Shown one piece after another: positions 1 to 11,879 of a stretch of DNA of 64,000 nucleotides. The notes beneath the pieces were generated by a model. The model was not told where the DNA came from. It ran no database searches and was given only the letters and a program-made list of their open reading frames with translations. Source of the DNA: Nematostella vectensis. Its lineage: Eukaryota > Cnidaria > Anthozoa > Actiniaria > Edwardsiidae. The translations under genes and the position numbers were made by a program. The first letter of the stretch is position 1. Each line of letters opens with the position of its first letter. The DNA is taken from contig NC_064042.1 in NCBI RefSeq assembly GCF_932526225.1, positions 372,001 to 436,000 on the forward strand. Reading direction: 5' to 3'.

Positions 1-274
1 CTCGCTCCTGTTTGCCTTACAGGAATGCATTCTGCACCAATGACCACCCAAACTCACTTTTCTTTTACCGAGACCTGCTTTTCTTTTACCGAGACCTGCT
101 CACTCCTGTGTATCTTACAGGAATACATTCAGCACCAATGACCACCCAAACTCACTTCTCTTTCACCGCGACCTGCTCACTCCTGTTTATCTTACAGGAA
201 TACATTCAGCACCAATGACCACCCAAACTTACTTCTCTTTTACCGAGACCTGCTCACTGCTGTTTATCTTACAG
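1..274 (+). repeat. 77-bp tandem repeat carrying a splice acceptor and exon start
   Basis: The acceptor-like end CTTACAG recurs at 16-22, 114-120, 191-197 and 268-274, i.e. steps of 98, 77 and 77 bp; the first unit has an extra internal duplication of about 21 bp. Each acceptor is followed by a near copy of the first ~37 bases of the exon at 275. The frame stays open through the copies, so an upstream acceptor could extend the exon. The repeat may continue left of the window. Confidence 0.85.
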
Positions 275-377
275 GAATACATTCAGCACCAATGACCACC
301 CAAACTCACGGGTAAACCGAGGCGCCGATCATGTGGTCCGTAACGGTGCTGCTAATCCATCGGGGACATTTAAACCG
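275..377 (+). CDS. Gene A, internal exon of cytoplasmic tail
   Basis: Bounded by acceptor TTATCTTACAG and donor CCG|GTAAGA. Read in phase 2 it gives 34 codons with no stop (NTFSTNDHPNSRVN and onward to SGTFKP) and leaves phase 0, which fits the next exon at 2356. Low-complexity, polar, no domain recognised. The upstream part of the gene, presumably extracellular and transmembrane exons, lies outside the window. Confidence 0.6.
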
Positions 378-2355
378 GTAAGATTCGTGTTCAAAACCAA
401 TAAGACAAGTTTTGTTCGCCTGTAATACGAGTCAAACTGTTGGAGAAGCCCAACTTTCCCGGGAATATCTGTAAGTCTGACTCAGCTTCCGGGTTACTCT
501 TTAGATTGAGGGCGAAAAAGCGGTTGCATTGAATACCGACGATTATGATAAGACCGTAAGGATTAATACTGAGTTCGTGTTGAATGCCGATGCTGATGAT
601 AAGATGAAGATTATGATGATGATAATGACACTCTAGTGTTAGTATGAGTCCCTATCTTGATACAATGGCATGCTACGATTACCGAATGCATGCAACAAGG
701 GGACCTGGTTTGAAAAGAACAAAAAAAAATTGTTTGGAATTGTGTTGGCATGGCGGTGCATAGAAAAATGACGTCACAAAAATAAGTATCGCAGGTATAT
801 GACGATATGACGTCATTGGTAGTGGTGTGTATGAGGTTACGTGCACATGACATCATTGACGTCAATGATACGTGGATATGTTGGACATATCATATGCTTG
901 GAAATTGATTATCATTCAAATTATGTAGCTTATAACTCCAATTTGCCCCATTAAAATATCGTCACGTGATCAACATCATAAAACAACACGTCATTAAAGC
1001 ACAACAAGGTCATATGAAAATCGATTAAAAACCACATTTTTTGGTGGCTAAACTCGAAAACATCGAAAAGACGTGTCTTCTAGTCGTGTGTCTTCTAGTC
1101 ATGAATACCGATTATTAACTTGAAAACGAGGCCAGAACGTCATCACCTCAGCTATCTAGTTTTGCTATCAACAGTTTGTAGAACCAAGCACCTTATTTGT
1201 AAAAAGCATAAAAAATGAAGGTTAATCATGAATATAACAATTAATCCATCTTTTGTTTATTTGTTTAATCATTAATTAATTAATTGAAATCATTTATTAG
1301 TCAATTTCCCTAGAAGAATGAAGCATGTAAAAGAAGCATCGTGACCTTTACATCTCATTTCACCAGAATTGCCATAACATGCGTCACACTAAGAAATGAT
1401 CAAAACATAACAAAGCTCGTTGACGCGTTTTATAACCCTTTCAGATTCAGAGCTGATTCTCTTAGTATCTGAGGTAAGATAACGGTGGTGAATAGCGGGG
1501 CGAAGATTACAGTCGGGTTATAATCTTAAAATTCTATAACTAAAATTTTAACCTGTTAATAATCAATTTCTCTGTAACCTTTTTTCATCTATTTTGTCAC
1601 TGTAACAGTTGTTGATACTGTCTGTTCTTTGGTTCTTTCGACTCTATTGTGGTTTTATTGTTGATAATGATGATGTTGATACAGTCTGTTCTCTGGTACT
1701 TTGGACTCTGTTATTGTTTTTATTGTTGACAATGATGGTTGTTGCCTCTAGCGTGATTCCGTTGTGGCTTATTTGTTGTGGTTTCGTTTTGTATTACTGC
1801 TGCTAATTAGTGTTGTAAAGTATATTTCGTTTCCTGTACAGTGTTTGTTGGTAATTGATGATAACAAGATAAATGTGTGGTGCAGTTCAAGAACCTACAA
1901 TTAAACTCTAACAGTATTTCCCATTATAATGTTAAAAAAATAATCTAACTGCACCCGCAAGCACGACTAGACGACTGCATGATAACCGATGGATGATTTG
2001 CATGATCACTTAAACAAGCAAAAAGACTGTTGTTGTTGTTGTTCATATAGTATCACTCGGAGTGTCTGGGTCCTTGAATCCGTGTTGTGGGAGTCTTTTG
2101 ATGGGGTTTATGGCTGCATTTTTCGGATTATGTTGAGTCCCTGCCAGATCCTCCGAAGGGAGGGGGAAGTGAACAGTGTTTCAGAGTGTTCAAGTACAAG
2201 TAGCCCTCTAAGTGAATCATGGTATAACCAAGTTAGCCTTCCCCGAAAGGTTTTTTTAAATGTAAGAGGTCATCCATTGTGGGTTCTGTAGTGCGTTTAA
2301 TATGTGTGTTCTGTAGTGCGCTTATTGTGTTGTACTATTGACTTGCGACTTTCAG
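378..2355 (+). other. Intron of gene A
   Basis: No coding exon, RNA gene or clear mobile element seen. The reading frames here are short and low-complexity (GTT/GTTGTT-rich near 1610-1800 and 2028-2045). It ends in the acceptor CGACTTTCAG. Confidence 0.5.
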
Positions 2356-2808
2356 GATGGCACTGAAGATGACTCTGAGCTGATGTATGCAGACATAGAC
2401 TTTAGTAATGCAAAGAACAAAGACAACAATAAGATTCCTTCTACCGATGACAAAACACTATACGCAGATATCACTAGCTTTGATAAGAAGGGTAACACGT
2501 TGAAAAACGGAGATGCACCAACCAACGGTCAATCAACGAACCGTCAAACCTCTTCGACCAACTGCCAAACCTCATCAGCAAACGGCAAAACACCATCGGC
2601 TAACGGCAAAACACCATCGAGCATCGGTCAACCAACATTAGTCAATGATGTTGAACAATCGGTCAGCGAAAACGTCCAGGGCGATCATGAGCAGGCGCAT
2701 ACGAATCCCGTCGCAGACGACACAGATGGAGCGGCCACTACAGGCCTTGTCCCGAAGATCGCTTATCCAACGAAGACTACCAAAGTTGACTTGTACAATA
2801 TTGTATGA
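2356..2808 (+). CDS. Gene A, terminal exon: cytoplasmic tail with ITIM/ITSM-like motifs
   Basis: Starts after ACTTTCAG in phase 0, ends at TGA; 150 codons. Three tyrosine motifs are visible: LMYADI matches the ITIM consensus (I/V/L/S-x-Y-x-x-I/V/L), TLYADI matches the ITSM form T-x-Y-x-x-V/I, and a final DLYNIV sits at the C-terminus. Between them is a Ser/Thr/Asn-rich stretch with short repeats (SANGKTPSANGKTPS). Such tails recruit SH2-domain phosphatases or kinases in Ig receptors; here that role is inferred. Gene A may be a relative of the Ig receptor gene B, but no extracellular exon is in view to prove it. Confidence 0.7.
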   Translation, partial: DGTEDDSELMYADIDFSNAKNKDNNKIPSTDDKTLYADITSFDKKGNTLKNGDAPTNGQSTNRQTSSTNCQTSSANGKTPSANGKTPSSIGQPTLVNDVEQSVSENVQGDHEQAHTNPVADDTDGAATTGLVPKIAYPTKTTKVDLYNIV

Positions 2809-3637
2809 AAGAAAGGCAGTAGAATAACAGGGTTTTTAACAATTGACTTCCCTATGCACCTGGGAGACTTTAGCATCCGAAGGAGCACGCACTCAAGTCT
2901 TTTTGTTATTCGCACATCTTATGCATCGCGTATAATATTTCTCCTACGGAGGACTAACGGTCGTAGCGTCAGCGAAACCACGCCTACACAAAATCCTCTT
3001 AGAAATGCGCACAGCATAAAACTCCAACCTTTGCTACAGAATACCAGGTGATCTTCTGACTTGTCGAGTCATGTGTTATGACCATACCACTGTAATTCAG
3101 TATCACCTGCGATAGTGGTAGTTGAAATAAACTATTAGACCTTTTAGACCCTATTAGACCTTTTTTACAGAATACCATGTGATCTTCTGACGTGTCGAGT
3201 ATTGGCCCTTCGTCGGCGCACTTCAACCTGGTGTTGATTTATTTGCCTTGTTTCCACCACGCCTACACAGACCACCAAGTATTTTTACTGGTTGCCTGTA
3301 GTCTGGAGTTCGCCTGTAGTTTTACCGTGATTTAGTAATAGAGAAACAAGGAAGGCTTTCAGAAGCGCTGCGTTCAGACTTCAAACTCTGAAATCTTTCA
3401 CTGGTAACGGATTTTCCCCGTTTGAAAGGTATATTCTTTTAGGATATGGAGATCTCGATCTAGGGATACCTTGATGTTGATTTGGGTTGATGAAGACATA
3501 GTTTTTTTTAAAATCTTGTTTTGATTGGAGTAGAAGTGTTTAACGACTGACTGGAATTTTTTTTAATATTCAAAATTTCTAAGAAGCCTTTTCAGACACA
3601 CGTCGCATTTTTTATTCCGATGTTTCAAACCATACGG
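2809..3637 (+). other. 3' flank / probable 3' UTR of gene A
   Basis: A polyadenylation signal AATAAA is at 3126-3131. A ~33-bp segment (CAGAATACCA..GTGATCTTCTGAC) occurs twice, at about 3039-3071 and 3168-3202, as an imperfect direct repeat. Nothing else recognised. Confidence 0.4.
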
Positions 3638-3812
3638 CAGGGGCGGATCTAGGGTTTGGCCGAGGGGGCCCAGGCCCCCCTATTTTAAGACATTTGGCTT
3701 AAAAATAACAAGAAATACAAGGGAATCCACAAAAGGACAATGAATCCGGGCCCCCATTTCTTGAAACCCTTGCTTCGGCAGCATCTTTCTAGAGCTCCTT
3801 GATCCGCTCCTG
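3638..3812. mobile_element. Short non-autonomous DNA transposon (MITE)
   Basis: 175 bp with terminal inverted repeats CAGGGGCGGATCTAGG at the left and CAGGAGCGGATCAAGG (reverse complement of the right end), flanked by a perfect 6-bp direct repeat ATACGG at 3632-3637 and 3813-3818. No transposase. CAGGGGCGGAT ends are typical of hAT-like MITEs, though hAT duplications are usually 8 bp. Confidence 0.75.
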
Positions 3813-3818
3813 ATACGG

Positions 3819-4163
3819 TATACTTTATAAAATACGGATTGCTTCTGAAAAGAACTAGCCGCCATTTTTTTAAACCGAAATATTTTAACGGGCATCGTGC
3901 ATGTTAAAAAAGTCACCACTCAACTCCATCCAGAAGTGAATGAAACAAACGCTTCTATAAAAAAAAAATATTTTTAATGTATAATAAACATTGTGCAACA
4001 ATATTACTACTCGCCAAAAATGTCAATACATTGAAACTTGTAACATAGTGTAGGGTCTTAGGCCTACGTCACTAATCAATTTGTGCAATAAACAAACATT
4101 ATGATAAATTGAGCATTACTTTGTAATCGCTGCAACCCCCTAACTGACTGAATATTCTGCCGT
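3819..4163. other. AT-rich spacer
   Basis: No gene or defined element seen; ends where the 29-bp minisatellite begins. Confidence 0.4.
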
Positions 4164-5037
4164 CGTGTGTGACTGCGTGAAATGCATGACATAGTGTCTG
4201 ACTGCAGGAAATCCGTGACGTTTTGTCTGACTGCGTGAATTGTATGACGTTTTGTCTGACTGAGTGAAATGCATGACGTATTGTCTGACTGCGTGAAATG
4301 TATGACGTATTGTCTGACTGCGTGAAATGCATGACGTATTGTCTGACTGCGTGAAATGTATGACGTAGTGTCTGACTACGTGAATTGGATGACGTATTGT
4401 CTGACTGCGTGAATTGCATGACGTATTGTCTGACTGCGTGAAATGCGTGACGTATTGTCTGACTGCGTGAAATGCGTGACGTATTGTCTGACTGCGTGAA
4501 ATGCGTGACGTATTGTCTGACTGCGTGACGTATTGTCTGACTGCGTGAAATGTATGACGTATTGTCTGACTGCGTGAAATGTATGACGTAGTGTCTGACT
4601 GCGTGAATTGTATGACGTATTGTCTGACTGCGTGAAATGCGTGACGTATTGTCTGACTGCGTGAAATGCGTGACGTATTGTCTGACTGCGTGAAATGCGT
4701 GACGTATTGTCTGACTGCGTGAGATGTATGACGTATTGTCTGACTGCGTGAAATGTATGACGTATTGTCTGACTGCGTGAATTTTATGACGTTTTGTCTG
4801 ACTGCGTGAAATCCGTCACGTAGTGTCTGACTGCGTGAAATGCGTGACGTATTGTCTGACTGCGTGAAATGTATTACGTATTGTCTGACTGCGTGAAATG
4901 TATGACGTATTGCCTGACTGCGTGAAATTTATTACGTTTCGTCTGACTGCGTGAAATGTATGACGTAGTGTCTGACTGCGTGAAATCCGTCACGTAGTGT
5001 CTGACTGCGTGAAATGCGTGACGTAGTGTCTGACTGC
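4164..5037. repeat. 29-bp minisatellite, about 30 copies
   Basis: Unit GTCTGACTGCGTGAAATGC + GTGACGTATT, period 29, with variants (GTATGACGTATT, CCGTCACGTAGT) and a few shortened units. Every unit holds TGACGTA, a CRE-like half site, and several CpGs. Open frames across it are repeat artefacts. Confidence 0.95.
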
Positions 5038-6129
5038 ACAGTGAGAATGCGCAGTACGGCGAACTGCATCCTGGGACACGCAAAGCGACCACGCCTGGTG
5101 GCAGGAAAGAGAAGGGAGTAGATTCAGCGATGAAAGAACTTCACTACTAGGAGCTGAACAGGGAGACCGCTAGAGGCCCGTGCTATCAGCGTATTGTTGC
5201 AGCACGTATCACAAATGCGTGAATAGACTTTCTTAAAGTCTTTCCTCAGCCTGCTTTGCTCTCTGTCAATTCAAACCAATTACGCTGGATTCTCTTGCTG
5301 AGAACTCAACGTCTACCGTCCTAGGAGAACGTGGACTTGTAGCAAGTTAAACGAATGCAGTATTCAGATAAATTCACAGACTTTACATTAGCAGTGACAG
5401 TGGAAAATGTGTCGTACAAAAGATTTTGTAGTATTTCTAGGGAGATACCTGGATCCAGGATCTCTCGGGCTGTCCGTGCAACAAGGACTCTACGGAATGC
5501 TTGGTCGGGCTCTGGACCAAAGCAATATTTGGATTCATGTGAACTTTATTTTAGTGATAATAGGTTTGTTCACGTTGAATTCGTAAAGGAAATCAGACTA
5601 TTTAGCAGTTTCGAATTGATTGCCTTTAGTGCATCGTATAGAAAACTGTTATTATTGATGTCTTTGAAATGGATCAAAGCAGTATTAAACTAACCGCGGT
5701 GATCCTAGAGCCTAAAATTTCTTAGAACCTAAACAGAAACTAATAGCAAGGGGCGGTAATTGTTAATAACAAAAAAAATTAAAATTACCTATTTTTTTTA
5801 CAGAGTAGGGCTGGAAATACGTCAAAAAAATTGCAGCGATTTGTTTCGCTATTCAGCGGCTTTAGGCTAGATTTCTATTTCAGTGATCTCTAGCGTGAAA
5901 TATTCAAAACGCGATCCTACACATACACATAGCTTAATACAACTGAATAGAAAATACAGGGGAACGAATTTGGATTTTTTCGTATAAATAGCAGCTGGGT
6001 ATGAACAGTTTTTTTCTTTATTTTTTGTTTGTTTGTTTGAACAGATCAGAAACTGGTCCAGAAAATTATGCAGATCTCATAAGGATAAAAATCCCCTTCT
6101 TTCGGATGATTTGATTTTATCCCGGCCAA
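5038..6129. other. No recognised gene
   Basis: A 113-codon frame at 5355-5693 (+) has no recognisable domain. An overlapping frame reads YLDPGSLGLSVQQGLYGMLG then a hydrophobic stretch, which could be a lost exon, but no splice or homology support was found. Confidence 0.3.
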
Positions 6130-9099
6130 TTTGAGCCCAGTTTATATTTTGTCTGTAACTCAGAGCGCGTTCAAGACCTAGCGTATTCAGAGAACGCCGA
6201 TATTGTCTTTATTAACGAAACATGGCTTAACAGCAGTATTAGTGATGAAGAGGTATTTCATTCTGGCTACACCATCTATAGAAGAGATCGCAACGATCGA
6301 GAAGGCGGGGGTGTGCTTATTGCAGCGAAATCAGACAGTTTTAAGGCGATAAAGGAATGGAAACCGGACATGACTTTATTTCAAGATCTTTAAGTTGTAT
6401 CAGCAGAACTCACTACAAGTTGCAATCGGAAAGTCCTGTTCTCGTCGTTTTACTGGCCTGATCCAGACTCCGACCCTTATGTATGGCTTGAAAAATTTAA
6501 TAACTATCTTGATTATGCCTGTGACTCATTTGATACTATGCTAATTTCCGGAGACTTCAACATGTCAAAAATCTCTTGGGCCTCAGAAGAACAATCATTA
6601 GGTGCCAGAGAGCGTTCTTTCACTGAGATTCTTAATGACCACTATCTATCACAAATGAACCATTTTCCAACACGGGATGATAAAATACTTGACTTGGTTA
6701 TTACTAATGCCTCCGATCAAGTATGTGTGAATGAGGTATTGTCTCCTAATGAAGCAGGAGTGTTTTCCGATCATGGTGTGGTCTGTTTTGAGTTCTCTGC
6801 GTTTGTTAAAGCACCGTCCAAATTCCACCGTTCAGTCTACAACTATACAAAAGCCGATTTTGATGGCTTGCGCGCCTCTCTCAGTGCATTAGAATTGACA
6901 ATGAGCTCTAACGAAAACAGCGATATTGACACGGACTGGCAAAATTGGAAAGATCTATTTTTGGCTGCCGTAGCAGATCACGTTCCATCCAAAAAGCTTA
7001 GGGGTCGCAATCCAGTACCTTGGATGAATGGAACTATTCTCGACCTAATTAAGAAGAAAGAAACGACTCGAAGGCGTCTAAAAAAGACCCCTGCTAAAGC
7101 GTCTCTGAGGGAAAAATTCAAAGCGCTGCGTGCGGAAGTCAAACAAGCACTGCGGGAAAGTCGTGAAAACTTTTTCCAGTCTCTCGAACGGGACTATAAA
7201 AACAACACCAAACGCTTTTGGTCTGTTCTAAAACAGAAATCCAAATCACGTGGGCTCCCATCTCAGGTCTCTATGGCAACCGTAAATCCACCCACTGGTT
7301 CCCAGGACCCCACGCCACTAAGAACCACAGCTGATGATCCGGAAGCAATTGCAAATTTATTTAATAAATACTTTGCTTCAGTGTTTTTAAAAGATTCTCT
7401 TCAAGACCTAAACACTGACCCGGAACATTGTGCACCCCCTGTACCCGAGCTATCTAATATTTCATTCGATATAAATGATATATTATCGGTTATCAGGGGG
7501 CTGGACGCCAGTAAAGCTTCTGGACCAGATAACATCCCCGTCAGATTACTAAAAGAGACCGCGGCTGTGATTGCTCCCTCTCTTTGTCAGATTTTCAATA
7601 AGTCTATCAAGCTTGGCAAATTTCCTTCTGAATGGAAAATTGCTCATATCGTTCCTGTTTACAAGAAAGACTCTGCTCAACAAGTTGAAAATTACAGACC
7701 GATATCACTCTTGTCTGTTGTGTCGAAAATTATGGAACGTTGTGTATTTAATAAGATAAGAGAGAGGGTGCACTGCCTCATCCAGAGGTGTCAACATGGG
7801 TTTATTGCAGGCCGCTCTTGTGTCACCCAGCTGGTGGAAGTCCTTGACACTATTGGCTCTCACTTAGACAATGGGAACCAAATTGATGTTGTATACCTTG
7901 ATATGTCAAAGGCTTTCGATAGAGTAAGCCACCGTATGCTAACACGGAAACTAGTCCAATATGGTTTTGGCGGAAATCTGTTGAAGTGGTTTACATCATA
8001 TATCACCAATCGGAGCCAACGCGTAGCTATTCCAGGGGGGGTCTCAACATGTCAACCTGTGACTTCCGGCGTCCCGCAAGGGTCAATTCTCGGTCCTATA
8101 CTGTTCGTCCTCTTCGCAAATGACTTGCCAGATTCAGTTTGCTCATGCAGTGTTGCGACATTTGCAGACGACACTAAGGTCTTTAATGTTATCAACTCGG
8201 CGGACGACACGGATGTGTTACAATCTGACCTGAACAGTCTAAATGGCTGGGCGGCATCGACAGGCATGACATTTAATCAAACAAAGAGCAAAGTCATGCG
8301 GGTTTCGCGAAAGCGTAAACCAGTTCTCAAAACATATTCGCTTGGCGGTTTGCCTTTAGCCTGCACTGAGACGGAGAAGGATCTCGGCGTCTGGATGTCA
8401 GACGACCTCTCTTGGACTAAGCAAGTTGACGAGGCATGTAGTAAGGCCAACAGGACGCTGGGGTTCGTTAGAAGACACTCAAGATCCATAAAGAAAACCA
8501 ACATAAGAAGATCGATGTATCTCGCCCTAGTACGTCCTCACCTAGGATACGCAACACAACTGTGGGCACCGCAGACAAAGGACCTGATTAGACGAGTTGA
8601 AAGAATCCAAAGACGAGCTAGCAAGTACATGTTAGGACTCCCATTTAGATGCAGCCAAACATACAAAGAAAGACTTATTCAACTTAAATTATTGCCACTA
8701 TCGTATTGGCACGAATATTTGGACATGTCATACTTTTATAAAATCATAAATGGGCTTGTCAATATTAATCCATCAATTGTTCCCAAAGTCCGCTCAGTCC
8801 GTCCTACTAGATCATCTACAAACTCAAGCGCACCACAATTCTTCGCTCGCAAATGCAAAACTTCTGCTTTTTAAAAATCATATTTAAACCGTTGTACAAG
8901 AATATGGAACACTCTCACTAATTTGTTAAATAGTTCTAGCTACTCTGACCATGCTTCTTTCAAGCGCGCTTTATTAAATTACTACTTAAATGCTCTTTCG
9001 ATAACTTACGATCAAGAGGATCCGCGCTCATGGAAATCTGTCTGCCTCACCTGCAATCAGGCCAGGGTGCTAACGCACCAAATTTCATGTTGTTTCTAA
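6130..9099 (+). pseudogene. LINE ORF2: AP endonuclease + reverse transcriptase, broken
   Basis: One frame runs from about 6130 to the stop at 9097-9099, interrupted by two in-frame TAA codons at 6391-6393 and 8872-8874. Before the first stop is the middle of an AP-type endonuclease (DIVFINETWL, GGGVLIA), after it ISGDFN and SDHGVV. The RT domain follows with RPISLL, DMSKAFDRV, GVPQGSILGP and the catalytic FADD box. The longest open part is 6538-8874 (778 codons). The endonuclease lacks its N-terminus. The first stop looks like a single G-to-T change in a Leu-Glu-Val-Val context. Inactive as it stands. Confidence 0.9.
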
Positions 9100-9285
9100 T
9101 TTAGTTTTTGTGACCTTGTAACTTTTACACATTTTAAACTCGGGTCCGCCGTAATTGGCCTAGCTGTGGCGGATACCCTGCCCTTTCGTTATTGTATGTA
9201 TTCATGTTCTGTTTCTCATGTATAACGTATTATGTATGTGTATTTTTTTTTTCTCCGTGGGCAAAGTCAATAAATAAATAAATAA
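6130..9285 (+). mobile_element. Non-LTR retrotransposon (LINE), 5'-truncated
   Basis: Endonuclease remnant, reverse transcriptase, C-terminal region and 3' UTR in order, ending in a short (AATA)n tail at about 9268-9285. The general organisation and the RT motifs point to the CR1/L2/Jockey part of the non-LTR tree; the exact clade cannot be set by eye. No target-site duplication was identified. Confidence 0.9.
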
Positions 9286-10409
9286 CTCTCCGTAATTTAA
9301 GCGCAGTTACTGTAGTTGATGTAGCTAGCGTGACGTCCAATCGCGTGATCCAAGCGTGACTTCGACTTGGGTGGTCTTCACCGTTCACAGCATTCATTTA
9401 TGTCGTCGCCAAAAAGTAAACAAGTAGACGATTGCTGTTTGAAAACTCAGCAATAACTAAGAGCTAAATCGGTATAGAAACGTTTTAGAAATGCATATTA
9501 TTGCTATTTCCTTGCGTATTGCATAGAAATTTGCAATCGTCTAAAACCAGACAAGGGATTCTAATCAGACATTAGTCTAAGATCCACACAAATTACAGAA
9601 GTTGCTATAAATAACTCAGGAAACCATATTTACATAATGTCGTCATCAATTCTAGCTGATTTAACTCGTTAAAAAGGTATTTTTTATTATTTAATTTTTT
9701 TTGAAGTACCCCCCCCCCCTTCCCTCCTGACCGTTTTTAGTTTTTGTTTAGGTTCTTAGTATTAAACTAACCGCCGAACGCTTTCTGATTGCTCCACAGA
9801 GAACTTAACGGACATAAACTTGACATCTAGTAAGTTCAACTCGGTGGTTGAAAAACATCTCACGATCCCTTTTAACTTTCCATGAAACATTTCTTGCACG
9901 CTATTGGTGGATAAGGATCACTGTCCTCATCATGTGACCCAATTGATCTGCCAATCAGATGAAAGATGCTCGAGATAAAACTCAACGAATAATTCTCAAT
10001 TGCTCCTCGCTAATGAAGTCATTTGGTCTAGAGGTGTGGAACCATCTCTTTAGTATATTCTTGGCGGGAACTTCATAAGAACGCGCGCTCTGATTGGTTT
10101 GCTATCTCGGAATAATGGACAGTATTCACCGCTAAAACTCGGAACAATGGGTCCATTTGTGAAATTTCAATTTAAAAAAAACTTACTTTTAGCCCCCAAA
10201 GTTATCGAGCTTCACATTAAAACGGCATTTTTTGATAAAATAATCTAGATTCATTGTTTTTACGGAAAATAGGCTTCAAATTCCCTGTGTTTTGACAAAT
10301 TTAAGCCTGTATGACGTATCAAAATCAAGAGAAGTATTTCAGTGAATTTACCTTCTTATCGTCTGTGGAGGATTTAAAGCGAAAGAAATAATTTCTCCGG
10401 TCGATTCGT
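9286..10409. other. No gene seen
   Basis: AT-rich sequence with a C-run at 9710-9719. No exon with supported splice sites on either strand. Confidence 0.4.
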
Positions 10410-10745
10410 GAAAACGAGGTGTCAAACGGGACTAAATAATGTTGGTCAAAATTCGTATATTGTCTTCATTAGAGGTTCGAGGTGGTTAAAAGCATTGTGT
10501 GGAAAAGAAGAATGGATTTGGTGCCCTCATTGTTCAGAGCGAGCAAAATCTTTAAAAAGATACGAACATCGACAACTCTCAGAAGCGATAACTCGTTTCG
10601 ATAAAATAATTACAGCAAAATGTGTATTGTTCAGTTCTCGCCAAGTATATACTAAAACAATTATCCTCCTCAGACTTAGCGACGCTTCGCGTCTTGGGGA
10701 ATATCCACCGCTATACACTTCGCCTTTGGCGAATAATTGTTTTAA
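10410..10745. repeat. Dispersed repeat, copy 1
   Basis: Shares long stretches with 55870-56170: GGGACTAAAT, GGTTAAAAGCATTG, AGAATGGATTTGGTGCC, CAGCAAAATGTGT and CGCCAAGTATATACTAA in the same order. A GACGCTTCGCGTC block near the right end is present in the other copy in inverted orientation. Non-coding mobile element, class unknown; the frame at 10408-10752 is incidental. Confidence 0.75.
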
Positions 10746-11301
10746 TAATTAAAATTATTTGCAAGGAAATTTCTTCAAAATTCAATATTGCATCAGATTT
10801 ATCCTGTCAACCATGTGAGTCAAGTCGTGACCCAATCAGATGCAAGATTCTCGACTTATAACACCATAAATAATTGTTCCATTGTTTATGGTAAATAAGT
10901 TAACTGACCTATATATTGCAAAGGTCCAAAATTTCTCATTATCGAAAAACAATAGACAAATTATTCGTGCCGTAGTACCCTTGATTCTAGTGGAAACCTC
11001 ACCAAACTTTTAAGATAAATTAGGCCTGGCCCTCTTTATTAACCTACCCATGTAGTAGGGAAATCAGATTAAAATTACTTGAGTTATGGGGCGGTGAATA
11101 ATTTCCCCATTGTCTTTTGATAACGAGGTCAATTTCAACCTTAAAAATAACAACAACAACAAAACAAACTACACAAATCTGATGATGCATAAGGTTCACT
11201 GACTCGAGTTATACCATGAATAATTTGCTTATTTTTAATCTCGTTAATAAGCGTGTTCGTTGCAAACAATAGAATTGTTCAATCATGCAAAGAATGAAAT
11301 T

Positions 11302-11376
11302 CGTCCTTGGGTGGGCTTGAACCACCAGCCTTTCGGTTAACAGCCGAGCATATGGTAAGCGATTGCGTACACAGAC
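11302..11376 (-). pseudogene. Decayed tRNA-Asn(GTT)
   Basis: The minus strand ends resemble tRNA-Asn: anticodon region CTCGGCTGTTAACCGAAAG with anticodon GTT and T arm GGTGGTTCAAGCCCACC. Box A is damaged (GTGTACGCAATCGCTTACC), so it is probably inactive. Confidence 0.7.
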
Positions 11377-11421
11377 TTAGACTCTGGCACTACTTTTTAA
11401 GTAGAAAAAAAAACAATATTT

Positions 11422-11495
11422 CGTCCCTGTGTGGGATTGAACTACCAACCTTTCCGTTAGCAGCCGAACGCGCTAATCGATTGCGCCACGGAGAC
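11422..11495 (-). pseudogene. tRNA-Asn-derived copy with GCT anticodon
   Basis: Minus strand starts GTCTCCGTGGCGCAATCGAT, the tRNA-Asn 5' end, and has stem TTCGG/CGGAA around loop CTGCTAA: the Asn anticodon GTT has become GCT (a Ser anticodon). T arm GGTAGTTCAATCCCACA has mismatches. 74 nt as expected for tRNA-Asn. Sits 120 bp from the other copy in the same orientation. Confidence 0.7.
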
Positions 11496-11499
11496 TTTA

Positions 11500-11879
11500 A
11501 GGGCGGGATCTTTCACTTTTTCTAAACACTGACCTCTCTCACAAACTAATATATGAATAAAATACTTTATTGAAGTAAAATAATCCAAGATATGCTTTTT
11601 GATTATTCAATTTGTGCAATAAACAGACGCCATAATAGATTGACTGTTGCTTGGCAACTATTTTAATTCACTGTGACGCGCGCTACTTTGGCCGCTCGCC
11701 TTTCCGGGTTTTCTGTACCCGGAGAACCGTGAGGCCTGTGACTGTCTGTGACGTCACAACACTAACCGACAAGAGGAAACTCAAGCACAAACCCGGATAA
11801 GAACGCGCGGGACTTGGCCTGGCCGCTTCTTATGTAATGCCTCACCGATCCTTTCAGATTAAGTACTGTGGTTTGGCTA
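11500..11879. other. No gene seen
   Basis: GC-richer than its surroundings, with CpG clusters around 11670-11720 and 11800-11830. No RNA gene or exon supported. Confidence 0.3.

Noticed and set aside
4099-5092. Minus-strand frames across the 29-bp repeat
   Set aside because: Artefacts of the minisatellite period.
5355-5693. Possible gene or lost exon
   Set aside because: No domain, no splice consensus at both ends, no start context.
10408-10752. 114-codon frame
   Set aside because: Lies in a dispersed non-coding repeat; the second copy does not keep the frame.
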